Shown: positions 44,044 to 53,360 of the stretch, piece after piece
Layout: every line of letters begins with the position of its first letter
Numbering within the stretch: the first letter of the stretch is position 1
Origin: Chryseobacterium sp.
GTDB lineage: Bacteria > Bacteroidota > Bacteroidia > Flavobacteriales > Weeksellaceae
Direction of reading: 5' to 3'
Length of the DNA: 64,000 nt
Assembly: GCA_018260475.1 (NCBI GenBank)
Contig: JAGLBA010000006.1
Span: forward strand, 42,940-106,939
Program-made: the position numbers and the translations under genes
The notes under the pieces: generated by a model
Databases searched by the model: none
Seen by the model: only the letters and a program-made list of their open reading frames with translations
What the model was told of the DNA's origin: nothing

Positions 44044-45396
44044 ATGTTCAATAGTTTACAGGATAAATTAGATAAAGCGCTTCACAACATCCAGGGTCGC
44101 GGGAAAATTACCGAGATCAATGTCGCGGAAACGGTAAAGGAAATCCGCCGCGCACTGGTGGATGCCGATGTGAACTACAAAGTGGCGAAAGACCTCACCA
44201 AACGGGTGCAGGACAAGGCGATGGGTGCAAATGTACTCACCTCCCTGACGCCGGGGCAGCTGATGACGAAAATCGTCCACGATGAACTGGTGGACCTTAT
44301 GGGCGGTACGCAGGAAGGCATCAGACTTGCAGGGAAGCCTTCGGTGATCCTCATCGCAGGTTTGCAGGGTTCCGGTAAGACGACTTTCTCCGGGAAACTG
44401 GCTAATTTCCTAAAAGTTAAAAAGAGTAAAAAACCGCTTTTGGTGGCGTGCGATGTGTACCGCCCAGCCGCTATAGAGCAGCTGAAGGTTTTGGGAAGCC
44501 AAATAAATGTACCTGTTTACACCGAGGAGGGCGCTACCAACCCTTCTGCTATCGCTGAAAATGCCGTGAACTACGCGAAGCAAAACGGCTTCGATGTAGT
44601 GATTGTGGATACCGCCGGGCGGTTGGCTATCGATGAGCAGATGATGAACGAAATAAAATCTGTACACTACTTCATAAAACCAAATGAAACCCTCTTCGTG
44701 GTGGATGCCATGACTGGGCAGGATGCTGTGAATACTGCCAAGGCCTTCAACGAAGCCCTAAACTTCGACGGCGTTGTGCTGACAAAACTTGATGGTGATA
44801 CGCGTGGTGGTGCGGCGCTTACGATCCGCTCTGTGGTGGAAAAACCGATAAAATTCATCTCTACCGGAGAGAAAATGGAGGCTTTAGACCTCTTCTACCC
44901 GGAAAGGATGGCCGACAGGATCCTCGGCATGGGAGATGTGGTTTCCTTGGTAGAACGCGCGCAGGAGCAGTTCGATGAGGAAGAAGCGAAAAAACTTCAC
45001 AAGAAAATTGCTAAGAACGAATTTGGTTTTGATGATTTCCTAAAACAAATTCAGCAAATAAAAAAAATGGGGAACATGAAGGACCTCATGGGAATGCTAC
45101 CAGGCGTAGGCAAGGCAATACAAGATGTGGAAATCAGCGATGACGCCTTCAAACATATCGAGGCCATCATCTACTCTATGACACCGGAGGAGCGCAGAAG
45201 ACCAAGCATCATAAATGTACAGCGGAAGCAGCGAATCGCCCGCGGTGCAGGCCGCAAACTAGAGGATGTAAACCAACTGATGAAGCAATTCGACCAGATG
45301 GGCAAAATGATGAAGATGATGCAGGGCCCACAAGGCAAGCAAATGATGCAGATGATGAGTAAAATGCCAAATATGGGCAGTATGTTTGGAAAATAA
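44044..45396 (+). CDS. ffh: Signal recognition particle protein Ffh
   Basis: A 450-residue GTPase that binds 4.5S RNA and signal sequences to target membrane proteins. N domain (about 1-90), G domain with P-loop GLQGSGKTTFSGKL, DVYRPAAIEQL, DTAGRLAIDEQMM and TKLDGDTRGGAAL, and a methionine-rich M domain ending MMKMMQGPQGKQMMQMMSK. Followed by a long perfect hairpin. Confidence 0.96.
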   Translation: MFNSLQDKLDKALHNIQGRGKITEINVAETVKEIRRALVDADVNYKVAKDLTKRVQDKAMGANVLTSLTPGQLMTKIVHDELVDLMGGTQEGIRLAGKPSVILIAGLQGSGKTTFSGKLANFLKVKKSKKPLLVACDVYRPAAIEQLKVLGSQINVPVYTEEGATNPSAIAENAVNYAKQNGFDVVIVDTAGRLAIDEQMMNEIKSVHYFIKPNETLFVVDAMTGQDAVNTAKAFNEALNFDGVVLTKLDGDTRGGAALTIRSVVEKPIKFISTGEKMEALDLFYPERMADRILGMGDVVSLVERAQEQFDEEEAKKLHKKIAKNEFGFDDFLKQIQQIKKMGNMKDLMGMLPGVGKAIQDVEISDDAFKHIEAIIYSMTPEERRRPSIINVQRKQRIARGAGRKLEDVNQLMKQFDQMGKMMKMMQGPQGKQMMQMMSKMPNMGSMFGK

Positions 45397-45418
45397 GGTG
45401 AAGACCTATAAATAAAAT

Positions 45419-45446
45419 AATCCCGGAAGAAAATTCTTCCGGGATT
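45419..45446 (+). terminator. Hairpin downstream of ffh
   Basis: AATCCCGGAAGAA pairs with TTCTTCCGGGATT around a very short loop, 22 bases after the stop. The following T run is interrupted (ACTATTTT). Confidence 0.65.
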
Positions 45447-45557
45447 ACTATTTTCCACCTTTAGTCTGAGCAGATTTTCTCGCAGAACTCAAGCATTACA
45501 AAGATTTTTTATTCCTAAAAATCTTTAGTATAGCTTCTCGGTTCTAAAAATCTAATT

Positions 45558-48500
45558 CTACATAGCCTGCATTTTAAAACTCATGCTTTCGATGACTTTT
45601 AGGATGGCTTCTACCGTATCCAAGGAAGTGAGGCAAGGGACGCCGTTTTCTACCGACATACGACGGATTTGGAAGCCATCGCGCTCGCTTTGTTTTCCTT
45701 TAGTCATGGTGTTTACCACATATTGAACCTTTCCGGTTTGAATCAAATCGATAAGGTTGATTTCCGGATTTTCTTCGATCTTATAACCGATTTTCACTGG
45801 GATTCCTAGTTCTGCGAAGTATTTTGCAGTGCCCTCAGTCGCCCAGATTCGGAAACCGATTTCCTGGAAACGGCGTGCGATTTGGGAAGCATCTGCCTTG
45901 TCTTTATCGGCGACAGTGAAGAGGATGGCGCCATGTGTGGGCACTTTTCTACCCGCCGCGATTAGGCCTTTGTAAAGTGCTTTTTCCAGCGTCGTATCTT
46001 TCCCCATTACCTCTCCGGTAGATTTCATTTCAGGGCCGAGGGAAATATCCACCTTCGTCAGTTTTGAAAAGGAGAAGACTGGCACTTTTACAAAAATACC
46101 TTCCTTGTTCGGTATTAATCCATTTTGGTAACCCAAATCCTTCAATTTTAGTCCCAGAATGGCTTTAGTAGCCAGTTTCGCCATCGGAACATCGGTGATT
46201 TTTGAAAGGAATGGCACCGTTCTACTCGATCTCGGGTTCACTTCGATGACGTATACCTCATCATCTGAAATAACATACTGTATATTCATTAACCCAATTA
46301 CTTTCAGACCTTTAGCCAATCTTTGGGTGTAATCTACGAGGGTATCAATTTGTTTTTGTGAAACACTTTGTGGCGGATACACGGCAATCGAGTCGCCGGA
46401 GTGCACTCCCGCTCTTTCGATATGCTCCATAATCCCCGGAATTACCACGGTTTCGCCATCGCAAATGGCATCCACTTCCACCTCTTTTCCGGTCAGGTAA
46501 CGGTCCACCAAGACCGGATGTTCCGGACTGGCATCTACCGCAAATTCCATGTAATGAGAGAGTTCCTGCTCGTCATAAACGATTTCCATGGCTCTACCAC
46601 CCAATACATAACTTGGGCGAACCAGCACCGGATAACCGATTTCGTTAGCAATCACAATCGCTTCTTCTTTGGAGGTCGCCGTTTTCCCAAGTGGCTGCGG
46701 AATACCGAGTTCTTGGAGTGCTTTCTCGAATTTATCGCGGTTTTCGGCACGATCCAGGTCTTCCAATGAAGTTCCCAAAATTTGCACGCCGTGAGCCGCC
46801 AATTTATCCGCTAAATTAATCGCTGTTTGTCCGCCAAACTGCACCACTATGCCTTTCGGTTTTTCAAGTTCGATGATGTTCATCACATCTTCCTCCGTAA
46901 GTGGCTCAAAATAAAGTTTATCCGAAATAGAGAAGTCCGTAGAAACGGTTTCAGGATTATTGTTGATGATGATTGCCTCATAACCAAGTTCTTTAATCGC
47001 CCAAACGGAATGCACCGTAGCGTAATCAAATTCAACCCCTTGCCCAATACGAATCGGGCCGGAGCCCAGTACGATTATTTTTTCTTTGTTTGAAACCACG
47101 CTCTCGTTCTCCTCCTCGTAAGTTCCATAGAAATACGGCGTCTCACTTTCAAATTCCGCAGCGCAGGTATCCACCATTTTATAAACCGGCATCACTCCTT
47201 TTTCTTTTCTTAAATTAAAGATTTCGTACTGCGTCATATTCCACAAATGCGCAATATTCAGGTCGGAAAATCCGAGTTTTTTAGCCTTAATTAAAGTATC
47301 AATATCCAGTTTGTTGGCGGCAATAATTTTTTCAAAATCAATCAGTTTTTTCATCTTCCAAATGAAGAATTTGTCGATTTTGCTCCACTCTACAATCTTT
47401 TCCCAGTCGTAGCCGCGGCGCAGTGCATCACCGATAATAAACAAACGCTCATCATCACAAACACGGATTCTGCGCTCAATTTCCTCATCCGTCAGTGCTG
47501 CTGCCTGCTTGGTTTTCAAACCGATATGTCTCAGCCCGGTTTCCAAAGAGCGAATGGCTTTCTGCAAAGATTCCTCGAAATTTCTACCGATGGCCATCAC
47601 CTCCCCAGTCGCTTTCATTTGGGTTGAAAGTCGGCGGTCGGCGGTTTCAAATTTATCGAAAGGGAAACGCGGGAACTTGGTTACTACATAGTCCAAAGCA
47701 GGTTCAAAACAAGCATAAGTTTTCCCGGTAACAGGGTTCATGATTTCGTCCAAAGTCAAACCAACCGCGATTTTTGCAGCTATTTTCGCAATCGGGTAGC
47801 CCGTAGCCTTACTCGCCAACGCGGACGAGCGGGAAACACGCGGATTCACCTCGATAATATAATAGTCGAAGGAATGCGGATCCAGCGCCAGCTGCACATT
47901 ACAGCCGCCTTCGATGCCGAGTGCACGAATGATTTTTAATGATGAATTTCTCAGCATCTGGTATTCGCGGTCGGAAAGCGTTTGCGAAGGCGCCACCACT
48001 ATGGAATCTCCGGTGTGGATGCCCACGGGATCTATGTTTTCCATGTTGCAGACCACAATTGCGTTGTCGTTTTTGTCGCGCATCACCTCGTATTCGATTT
48101 CCTTGAAACCGGCGATGGATTTTTCAATCAAACACTGCGTTACCGGCGAATATTTTAATCCTAATTCAGCGATTTCTTTCAGTTGAACCTCATCTGTCGC
48201 GATACCACCGCCGGTTCCGCCCATCGTAAATGCAGGGCGCACAATCACAGGAAACCCGATTCTTTCGGCAAAATGCAGCGCGCCTTCCACGGTGTTTACA
48301 ATGTCGGATTCCGGCACAGGTTCGTTGAGTTCGCGCATCAGTTCGCGGAACAAATCGCGGTCTTCCGCTTGGTTAATCGCCGAAAGTTTCGTTCCCAAAA
48401 CTTCCACTTTGCATTCTTCCAAAATTCCTGCTTTTTCCAGTTCCACCGCCATGTTCAGGCCGGTTTGTCCGCCCAAAGTTGGCAACAGCGCGTCCGGTCT

Positions 48501-48740
48501 TTCCTTGCGGATGATGTGGGACACGAATTGCAGGGAAATCGGCTCGATATAGACTTTATCGGCGATTTCCACATCGGTCATAATCGTTGCGGGGTTGGAA
48601 TTGATGAGGATGACCTTGTAACCCTCTTCTTTCAGCGCGAGACAAGCCTGTGTCCCGGCGTAATCAAACTCCGCTGCCTGCCCGATAATGATCGGCCCGG
48701 AACCGATTACCAAAATTGTTTTTATGTCGTTTCGTTTCAT
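45558..48740 (-). CDS. carB: Carbamoyl phosphate synthase large subunit
   Basis: A 1060-residue two-fold repeated ATP-grasp enzyme making carbamoyl phosphate for pyrimidines and arginine. First half: [50 protein letters not shown]. Second half: [48 protein letters not shown]. The C-terminal MGS-like allosteric domain starts at about 930 ([12 protein letters not shown]). It begins 3 bases after the stop of an unrelated hypothetical gene, not next to carA. Confidence 0.97.
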   Translation of the reverse strand: MKRNDIKTILVIGSGPIIIGQAAEFDYAGTQACLALKEEGYKVILINSNPATIMTDVEIADKVYIEPISLQFVSHIIRKERPDALLPTLGGQTGLNMAVELEKAGILEECKVEVLGTKLSAINQAEDRDLFRELMRELNEPVPESDIVNTVEGALHFAERIGFPVIVRPAFTMGGTGGGIATDEVQLKEIAELGLKYSPVTQCLIEKSIAGFKEIEYEVMRDKNDNAIVVCNMENIDPVGIHTGDSIVVAPSQTLSDREYQMLRNSSLKIIRALGIEGGCNVQLALDPHSFDYYIIEVNPRVSRSSALASKATGYPIAKIAAKIAVGLTLDEIMNPVTGKTYACFEPALDYVVTKFPRFPFDKFETADRRLSTQMKATGEVMAIGRNFEESLQKAIRSLETGLRHIGLKTKQAAALTDEEIERRIRVCDDERLFIIGDALRRGYDWEKIVEWSKIDKFFIWKMKKLIDFEKIIAANKLDIDTLIKAKKLGFSDLNIAHLWNMTQYEIFNLRKEKGVMPVYKMVDTCAAEFESETPYFYGTYEEENESVVSNKEKIIVLGSGPIRIGQGVEFDYATVHSVWAIKELGYEAIIINNNPETVSTDFSISDKLYFEPLTEEDVMNIIELEKPKGIVVQFGGQTAINLADKLAAHGVQILGTSLEDLDRAENRDKFEKALQELGIPQPLGKTATSKEEAIVIANEIGYPVLVRPSYVLGGRAMEIVYDEQELSHYMEFAVDASPEHPVLVDRYLTGKEVEVDAICDGETVVIPGIMEHIERAGVHSGDSIAVYPPQSVSQKQIDTLVDYTQRLAKGLKVIGLMNIQYVISDDEVYVIEVNPRSSRTVPFLSKITDVPMAKLATKAILGLKLKDLGYQNGLIPNKEGIFVKVPVFSFSKLTKVDISLGPEMKSTGEVMGKDTTLEKALYKGLIAAGRKVPTHGAILFTVADKDKADASQIARRFQEIGFRIWATEGTAKYFAELGIPVKIGYKIEENPEINLIDLIQTGKVQYVVNTMTKGKQSERDGFQIRRMSVENGVPCLTSLDTVEAILKVIESMSFKMQAM

Positions 48741-48743
48741 ATT

Positions 48744-49148
48744 TTAGTTCTTTACGGAACTGGAAGCTCCGTAATTTTTTAGTGATATACCTTTATTATT
48801 AGTCTTATCCAACTCATAAATTATCCTGTCCGAATGTGTAAAATCTATCCTTTTTTCTATACAAACCTGTCTAAGTTTCTGTAAATTTGAAATATATAAT
48901 TCGATTTGTTTTTCGGTAGAGGAAAAATAGGAAGGAATATCTTCACCGTTGATAAACCTATAAACTCTTTGATCTATTAATTGATAAATTTTAGGACTTT
49001 TAAATCTTAAGATTTTGAAAGCCATTGCAAATTGTATTCCTTTGGTATTAAGTAGTTTATGTAAAACCCTAACAGTTAACTCTATATCCAAAATTTCATC
49101 TTCTTTTTTTATTTGATTTAATAATAAAAACCCTTCATCATCAAGCAT
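48744..49148 (-). CDS. Hypothetical protein directly upstream of carB
   Basis: A 134-residue soluble, mostly helical protein with a basic centre (FKILRFKSPKIYQLIDQRVYRFI) and a C-terminal helix (RIDFTHSDRIIYELDKTN). The SDRIIYELDK ending resembles small flavobacterial hypotheticals, but no family could be named with confidence. Its stop is 3 bases from the carB ATG, so translation may be coupled. The codon use is AT-rich compared with carA/carB, suggesting later insertion. Confidence 0.6.
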   Translation of the reverse strand: MLDDEGFLLLNQIKKEDEILDIELTVRVLHKLLNTKGIQFAMAFKILRFKSPKIYQLIDQRVYRFINGEDIPSYFSSTEKQIELYISNLQKLRQVCIEKRIDFTHSDRIIYELDKTNNKGISLKNYGASSSVKN

Positions 49149-49234
49149 AGAATACCTATTTACCCTTCAAAAAACAATTTCATTAATTATTTCTTTGTTA
49201 AAATCACTATTTTATTATCTAATTTGGTAGTAAG

Positions 49235-49327
49235 TTATTTTTGATATTCATAATTTATATTTTGTAAATCTTCTTCAGTGATCTCAATATTAAAAATTGT
49301 ATTCACTAGGTTAAAGATCAATTTCAT
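49235..49327 (-). CDS. Possible 30-residue small ORF in the carA-carB interval
   Basis: A minus-strand frame from ATG at 49327 to TAA at 49235 (starts MKLIFNLVNTIFNIEITEED), overlapping the end of the frameshifted gene by 17 bases. It may be part of the same decayed gene. Only weak support. Confidence 0.25.
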   Translation of the reverse strand: MKLIFNLVNTIFNIEITEEDLQNINYEYQK

Positions 49328-49591
49328 TTTCGAATATTCCGTTTAAATCCATAATGGTGGAAATTGCTTGCTCAGAAGCTTTACAAAGCTCGAAAAGTTT
49401 TTTGACATTCACATCTTCAACTCCCTCGAAATGCTTCAAACTAAACGAACATGAATCGCCTACATCAATAATGTCTTCTAAGTGTTCATTTCTCCAGACA
49501 TAGCAAGGTTTACTATTTGCGTGAAAATAATATCTCTTGCTTCGATAAGATTTTCAATAACTTGTAATATTTCTTCTTTTGTATTTCCCAT
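49311..49591 (-). pseudogene. Frameshifted small gene in the carA-carB interval
   Basis: The frame from ATG at 49591 (MGNTKEEILQVIENLIEARD) shifts after about 20 codons. The protein then continues in another frame as YFHANSKPCYVWRN, EHLEDIIDVGDSCSFSLKHF and CKASEQAISTIMDLNGIFE, ending at TAA 49311. The two halves join at about 49525 with a single-base shift. Helical, Cys-containing product of unknown family. Confidence 0.6.
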
Positions 49592-49617
49592 TTGAATCGC
49601 ACTATCCTATTATTTCT

Positions 49618-50460
49618 TTAATTATTCCCAATAATTTTCTTTGCAGAAAGGTTTGTAACCAAAGACTGCATCTGCGAGATGGCGGTTTGGTTGAGTTTTA
49701 AAATTCTTTCTTGGGAAGGCATTTTCATTTTTATAAATTCTGCATTCAGACTTTCAATATTTGCCAAGACTAGCAGTTGCTCTATCGTTGCCGAATCGCG
49801 CAGGTTTCCTTTGATGCCGGGATTTGCCTCCCTCCATTGCTTGGCAGTCATACCAAAAAGTGCCATATTCAGCAGGTCGGCCTCGCTTGCATATATAAAA
49901 CCCGCTTGATCCTTGGTGAGGTGCTTCGGAATCAATTTTTCTTTTACGGCATCGGTATGAATCGTGTAATTAATTTTCGAAAGCGTTCGATTCAGATTCC
50001 AATTTAAAGATAATCTGCTGTTTTCATCGGACTTCAGGCGTTTGTAATCCTTAATGATATAGAGTTTGAACTCGGGGGAAACCCAAGATGCAAACTCCAT
50101 CGCAATATCGGAATGCGCAAAAGTCCCTCCATAACGCCCTGATTTTGAAATAATTCCAATAGCATTGGTATTCTCAATCCATTTCTGTGGCGAAAGGGTA
50201 AAGGCGTTGGCTCCTGCTTCGTTTTTAAACCTATCGAATTCGATAGGTTTAAAATTCGGATTATTCAGTTGCTCCCACAAACCCAGAAACGAAATAGTAT
50301 CCTTACTACGAAGCCAATTATTAATTACAATAAATGGTTCGTCGCTTTTATACTTCGCAATATCCGTCAATGAGATGTATTCATTTTTGAAATCTTCGGT
50401 GTAAACCGTGATTTCAAAACCTTTAGCCATGATTTTATCTTTGATTATCTTCTTGGACAT
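49618..50460 (-). CDS. KilA-N domain-containing protein
   Basis: A 280-residue protein. Residues about 12-150 form a KilA-N domain: ISLTDIAKYKSDEPFIVINNWLRSKDTISFLGLWEQ (in parts), FKLYIIKDYKRLK, RYGGTFAHSDIAMEFASWVSPEF. The C-terminal helical part (AKQWREANPGIKGNLRDSAT, TIEQLLVLANIESLNAEFIK) is typical of stand-alone KilA-N proteins in Bacteroidota and phage/plasmid genomes. KilA-N binds DNA, but its cellular role is unclear. The gene starts 8 bases after carA. An alternative start is ATG at 50430 (MAKGFEIT). A cargo gene in a housekeeping operon, probably acquired. Confidence 0.85.
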   Translation of the reverse strand: MSKKIIKDKIMAKGFEITVYTEDFKNEYISLTDIAKYKSDEPFIVINNWLRSKDTISFLGLWEQLNNPNFKPIEFDRFKNEAGANAFTLSPQKWIENTNAIGIISKSGRYGGTFAHSDIAMEFASWVSPEFKLYIIKDYKRLKSDENSRLSLNWNLNRTLSKINYTIHTDAVKEKLIPKHLTKDQAGFIYASEADLLNMALFGMTAKQWREANPGIKGNLRDSATIEQLLVLANIESLNAEFIKMKMPSQERILKLNQTAISQMQSLVTNLSAKKIIGNN

Positions 50461-50468
50461 ACTGATTA

Positions 50469-51563
50469 TTAAACAGTTACATTTTTAAATTCTTTCATTA
50501 AATCTATGAATTCATCAAAAAGATATGCCGCATCTTCTGGGCCTGGGCTGGCTTCCGGGTGGTACTGCACGCTGAAACAAGGATGAATTTTGTGGCGCAC
50601 ACCTTCGTTGGTACGGTCGTTCAAAGCGATATGCGTTTCCTCAAGGTCGGTATTTTTCAGACTCTCCTGATCTACGGCATAACCGTGGTTTTGGGAAGTA
50701 ATCGCGACTTTGTTTCTCTTTAAATCTAAAACCGGATGGTTTCCGCCGCGGTGACCAAATTTCAACTTGAAAGTCTGCGCGCCACAAGCCAAAGCAATCA
50801 ACTGGTGGCCAAGGCAAATCCCGAATATTGGAATCTTACCCAAAATTCCGCGAATCATATCCAATGCCTGTGGTACATCCTTCGGGTCGCCGGGGCCGTT
50901 GGAAAGCATTACGCCATCAGGGTTTATCATCAAAATGTCTTCCGCTGTAATGTTGTGGGAAACTACGATGACATCGCAGTCGCGGTGGTTTAGCTCGCGC
51001 AGGATTCCGTTTTTGGAACCGAAATCCACCAAAACCACTTTGAAACCGCGTCCCGGACTGGCATAATTTCCTTTTGTGGAAACACTCGCCACCTGATCGG
51101 TCGGGAATGTGGTGTTTATTAATTCGTTCACAGTTTGGTTTTCATCGGCATCGGCATTTACGATCTTACCTTTTACAACGCCTTTGTTGCGGATTACCCT
51201 CGTCAATCTACGGGTGTCGATTCCGGAGATTCCGCAAAGATTTTTTCGGGTGAAAAATTCTTCCAGCCCCATCTGACTGCGGAAATTGGACGGCAAGTCG
51301 CAAATTTCTTTGACGATAAGTCCTTTAATCGCCGGCTCTATAGATTCGTAATCATCGCGGTTGATTCCATAATTCCCGATTAGCGGATAGGTCATGCAGA
51401 CCATTTGCCCGCAATAGGACGGATCGGAAATCAATTCCTGATAACCCGTCATTCCGGTGTTGAAAACCACTTCGCCTGTCGTTTCGCAATCTGCGCCGAA
51501 GCCTTCGCCAAGAAATACTTCGCCGGTTTCTAGTATAAGTTTTTTTATTTTCTGTATCATCAT
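50469..51563 (-). CDS. carA: Carbamoyl phosphate synthase small (glutaminase) subunit
   Basis: A 364-residue subunit supplying ammonia from glutamine to CarB. N-terminal CarA domain (ETGEVVFNTGMTGYQELISDPSY in parts; GISGIDTRRLTRVIR) and C-terminal class I glutaminase with nucleophile Cys in FGICLGHQLIALA and the His/Glu in QYHPEASPGPED. The ATG at 51563 (MMIQKIKK) is preferred over one 6 codons upstream. Between pyrB and carA is the small palindrome TGTACT-A-AGTACA (51568-51580). Confidence 0.96.
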   Translation of the reverse strand: MMIQKIKKLILETGEVFLGEGFGADCETTGEVVFNTGMTGYQELISDPSYCGQMVCMTYPLIGNYGINRDDYESIEPAIKGLIVKEICDLPSNFRSQMGLEEFFTRKNLCGISGIDTRRLTRVIRNKGVVKGKIVNADADENQTVNELINTTFPTDQVASVSTKGNYASPGRGFKVVLVDFGSKNGILRELNHRDCDVIVVSHNITAEDILMINPDGVMLSNGPGDPKDVPQALDMIRGILGKIPIFGICLGHQLIALACGAQTFKLKFGHRGGNHPVLDLKRNKVAITSQNHGYAVDQESLKNTDLEETHIALNDRTNEGVRHKIHPCFSVQYHPEASPGPEDAAYLFDEFIDLMKEFKNVTV

Positions 51564-51636
51564 AAAATGTACTAAGTACAATGTATTTTCACTTATTTGA
51601 TATAAATTAATCTAATTTGATTTTAGATATTACAAT

Positions 51637-52533
51637 TTAACTTTCTACAAACTCAACCCCTTTCTCCTCCAACGCATTTTTCAGAATTGCCATTCTTGCG
51701 AATACGCCGTTTTGCATTTGTTTAAAGATTCTTGAGCGGCTGCATTCTACCAAATCATTGTCGATTTCCACTCCGCGGTTAATCGGTGCTGGATGCATGA
51801 TGATGGCACCGTCTTTCATAGCTTTTTCACGGTCTTTGGTGAGGCCGAATTGTCTATGATAGGATTCCAGAGACATTTTCATCTGTTCGCCGTGCCTTTC
51901 GTGCTGAATGCGCAGGAGCATCAAAACATCTACCTCCTTGATCAATTCATCTATAGAGATATAAGTCCCATTAATGATTGTGCCTTCATCGAACCAATCT
52001 CCCGGGCCCGAAAAATAAACTTTCGCGCCTAGCTTACGCAATGCTTCAGCATTAGAATTGGCTACGCGGCTGTGTTTTACATCTCCAACGATTCCCACTT
52101 TCAAACCTTCAAATTTTCCAAATTCCTGGTGGATGGTCATCAAATCCAGCAGACACTGGCTTGGGTGGTTGCCCTTGCCATCGCCCCCATTAATGATGGG
52201 GATATTGATGTTTTTAAGTTCATCAAAATAGCGGTCTTTTTTGTGGCGAATCACCACAACATCTACGCCCAGCGACTCCAAAGTTTTTATTGTATCATAA
52301 AGAGATTCACCCTTGTTCACGGAACTGGAAGTTACATCAAACGGCACAACGCTCAGTCCCAAACGGCGTTCTGCAATATCAAAGCTCGTTTTGGTGCGGG
52401 TGCTATCTTCAAAGAAAAGGTTGGCAGCGAAAACCTCGCCCTTTACATTTGCCGTATTTCCATTGGCAAAGCCCTCTGCCAGATCCAACAGGGATTTTAT
52501 TTTATTGGTAGTTAAATCTGAGATTGTCAGCAT
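51637..52533 (-). CDS. pyrB: Aspartate carbamoyltransferase catalytic subunit
   Basis: A 298-residue enzyme for the first committed step of pyrimidine synthesis. Carbamoyl-phosphate motif [19 protein letters not shown], the mobile [12 protein letters not shown] loop with Lys, [13 protein letters not shown], and the C-terminal [11 protein letters not shown]. No pyrI is nearby. First gene of the pyr operon, preceded by a leader with a short ORF and an intrinsic terminator. Confidence 0.96.
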   Translation of the reverse strand: MLTISDLTTNKIKSLLDLAEGFANGNTANVKGEVFAANLFFEDSTRTKTSFDIAERRLGLSVVPFDVTSSSVNKGESLYDTIKTLESLGVDVVVIRHKKDRYFDELKNINIPIINGGDGKGNHPSQCLLDLMTIHQEFGKFEGLKVGIVGDVKHSRVANSNAEALRKLGAKVYFSGPGDWFDEGTIINGTYISIDELIKEVDVLMLLRIQHERHGEQMKMSLESYHRQFGLTKDREKAMKDGAIIMHPAPINRGVEIDNDLVECSRSRIFKQMQNGVFARMAILKNALEEKGVEFVES

Positions 52534-52556
52534 TTTTTTGAGATTTTGAGTTATAA

Positions 52557-52590
52557 CATAAAAAAAAACGAAACCAAAAACGGCTTCGTT
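52557..52590 (-). terminator. Attenuator-like terminator in pyrB leader
   Basis: On the minus strand AAACGAAGCC pairs with GGTTTCGTTT (one G-T pair) around the loop GTTTTT, continuing directly into a long T run. It lies about 23 bases before the pyrB ATG and downstream of the candidate promoter, so it would stop pyr transcription unless overcome. Confidence 0.8.
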
Positions 52591-52607
52591 TACAATAAAA
52601 AAATATT

Positions 52608-52661
52608 TTCAGCGGCGAGTGCCGTGTCCTTTACAATATCTAATGGAAATTTCTTTTTCAT
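52608..52661 (-). CDS. Candidate 17-residue leader peptide of pyr operon
   Basis: ATG at 52661 to TGA at 52610-52608 encodes [17 protein letters not shown]. It begins at about the predicted transcription start and ends just before the attenuator hairpin, the layout of a coding leader. There is no proof of translation. The last codons fall in a small CGGC-cactc-GCCG hairpin. Confidence 0.35.
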
Positions 52662-52667
52662 TAGGTG

Positions 52668-52697
52668 CAAAGTTAAGAATTATAAGTCAATCTCCAA
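52668..52697 (-). promoter_or_regulatory. Candidate promoter of pyr operon
   Basis: On the minus strand TAACTTTG (plus 52668-52675) with TTG 19 bases upstream (plus 52695-52697) fits the Bacteroidota consensus. It implies a leader of roughly 130 bases before pyrB. Confidence 0.55.
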
Positions 52698-52814
52698 AGC
52701 AGAATGCGAATTGATTGAATAAAAACTTATTGGCATAAATCATTAATGATAAACAAATATAGCCTCAAGTGGTAAAAAGTTAATATTTTCTTAAAATTAA
52801 TTGCTAATTTAATA

Positions 52815-52822
52815 TATCTTTG
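52815..52822 (+). promoter_or_regulatory. Candidate -7 box of InsA-like gene
   Basis: TATCTTTG fits TAnnTTTG, 16 bases before the ATG at 52839. No clear -33 TTG. Confidence 0.4.
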
Positions 52823-52838
52823 TTAAAATCATATACAT

Positions 52839-53255
52839 ATGGCAAATATTTGTCCGAAATGCAAAGAAACTAATATAGTTAAAAGTGGGATAATCAACGA
52901 TAAGCAAAGGTTTAAATGCAAAGACTGCAATTACTTTTTCACTGTTAAAAAATTAGGCAAACAAATAGACGATTATTTCGTAACCAAAGCATTACAACTT
53001 TATTTGGAGGGATTAAGTTACCGCGAAATAGAGAGGATTATCGGGGTATCACATGTTACCATTTCTTCTTGGATCAAAAAATACAATATCAGAAGACCGC
53101 CCCACTCAGATTTTCATCCTGTGTATAAGGTATTTAAACAAAATGAATTGTTGGACTTCATGAAAAACGAAGACAACATCAAAGGTTCCGGGCTTATCAT
53201 AACGGAGTTTGGCGATAAATATATGCTGATAAAATGGGAGCGGTTTAAGAAATAA
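52839..53255 (+). CDS. InsA-like zinc-ribbon helix-turn-helix protein (no transposase domain)
   Basis: A 138-residue protein. The N-terminal zinc ribbon uses Cys5, Cys8, Cys27 and Cys30 (CPKC...CKDC), like IS1 InsA and other IS1/IS1595 leaders. A helix-turn-helix (about residues 48-82, LEGLSYREIERIIGVSHVTISSWIKKY in parts) follows. Then a roughly 50-residue unique tail with no DDE/InsB catalytic part downstream in any frame. No terminal inverted repeats or target duplications are visible. It is probably a domesticated DNA-binding regulator of the carboxylate locus that follows; this is inference. Confidence 0.75.
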   Translation: MANICPKCKETNIVKSGIINDKQRFKCKDCNYFFTVKKLGKQIDDYFVTKALQLYLEGLSYREIERIIGVSHVTISSWIKKYNIRRPPHSDFHPVYKVFKQNELLDFMKNEDNIKGSGLIITEFGDKYMLIKWERFKK

Positions 53256-53257
53256 TC

Positions 53258-53292
53258 TTAATATATATATTCCTTACATAAATATATATTAA
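53258..53292. promoter_or_regulatory. Perfect AT inverted repeat upstream of porin gene
   Basis: TTAATATATAT (53258-53268) and ATATATATTAA (53282-53292) are exact reverse complements 13 bases apart, in the gap between the InsA-like gene and the porin gene. It may be an operator. A T run follows, so a weak terminator is the alternative. Confidence 0.45.
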
Positions 53293-53360
53293 ATTTTTTT
53301 GAATGAATTTTTAATTTCAATTTAGTTTCTTCAATATATAAAACTAATAATTATTAATTC

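Noticed and set aside
45500-45526. Terminator of carB
   Set aside because: AAAGATTTTT/AAAAATCTTT forms a hairpin, but no T tract follows on the minus strand and the stem is AT-only.
52839-53255. Active IS1-type insertion sequence
   Set aside because: No InsB/DDE frame, no terminal inverted repeats and no target duplication could be found around the InsA-like gene.
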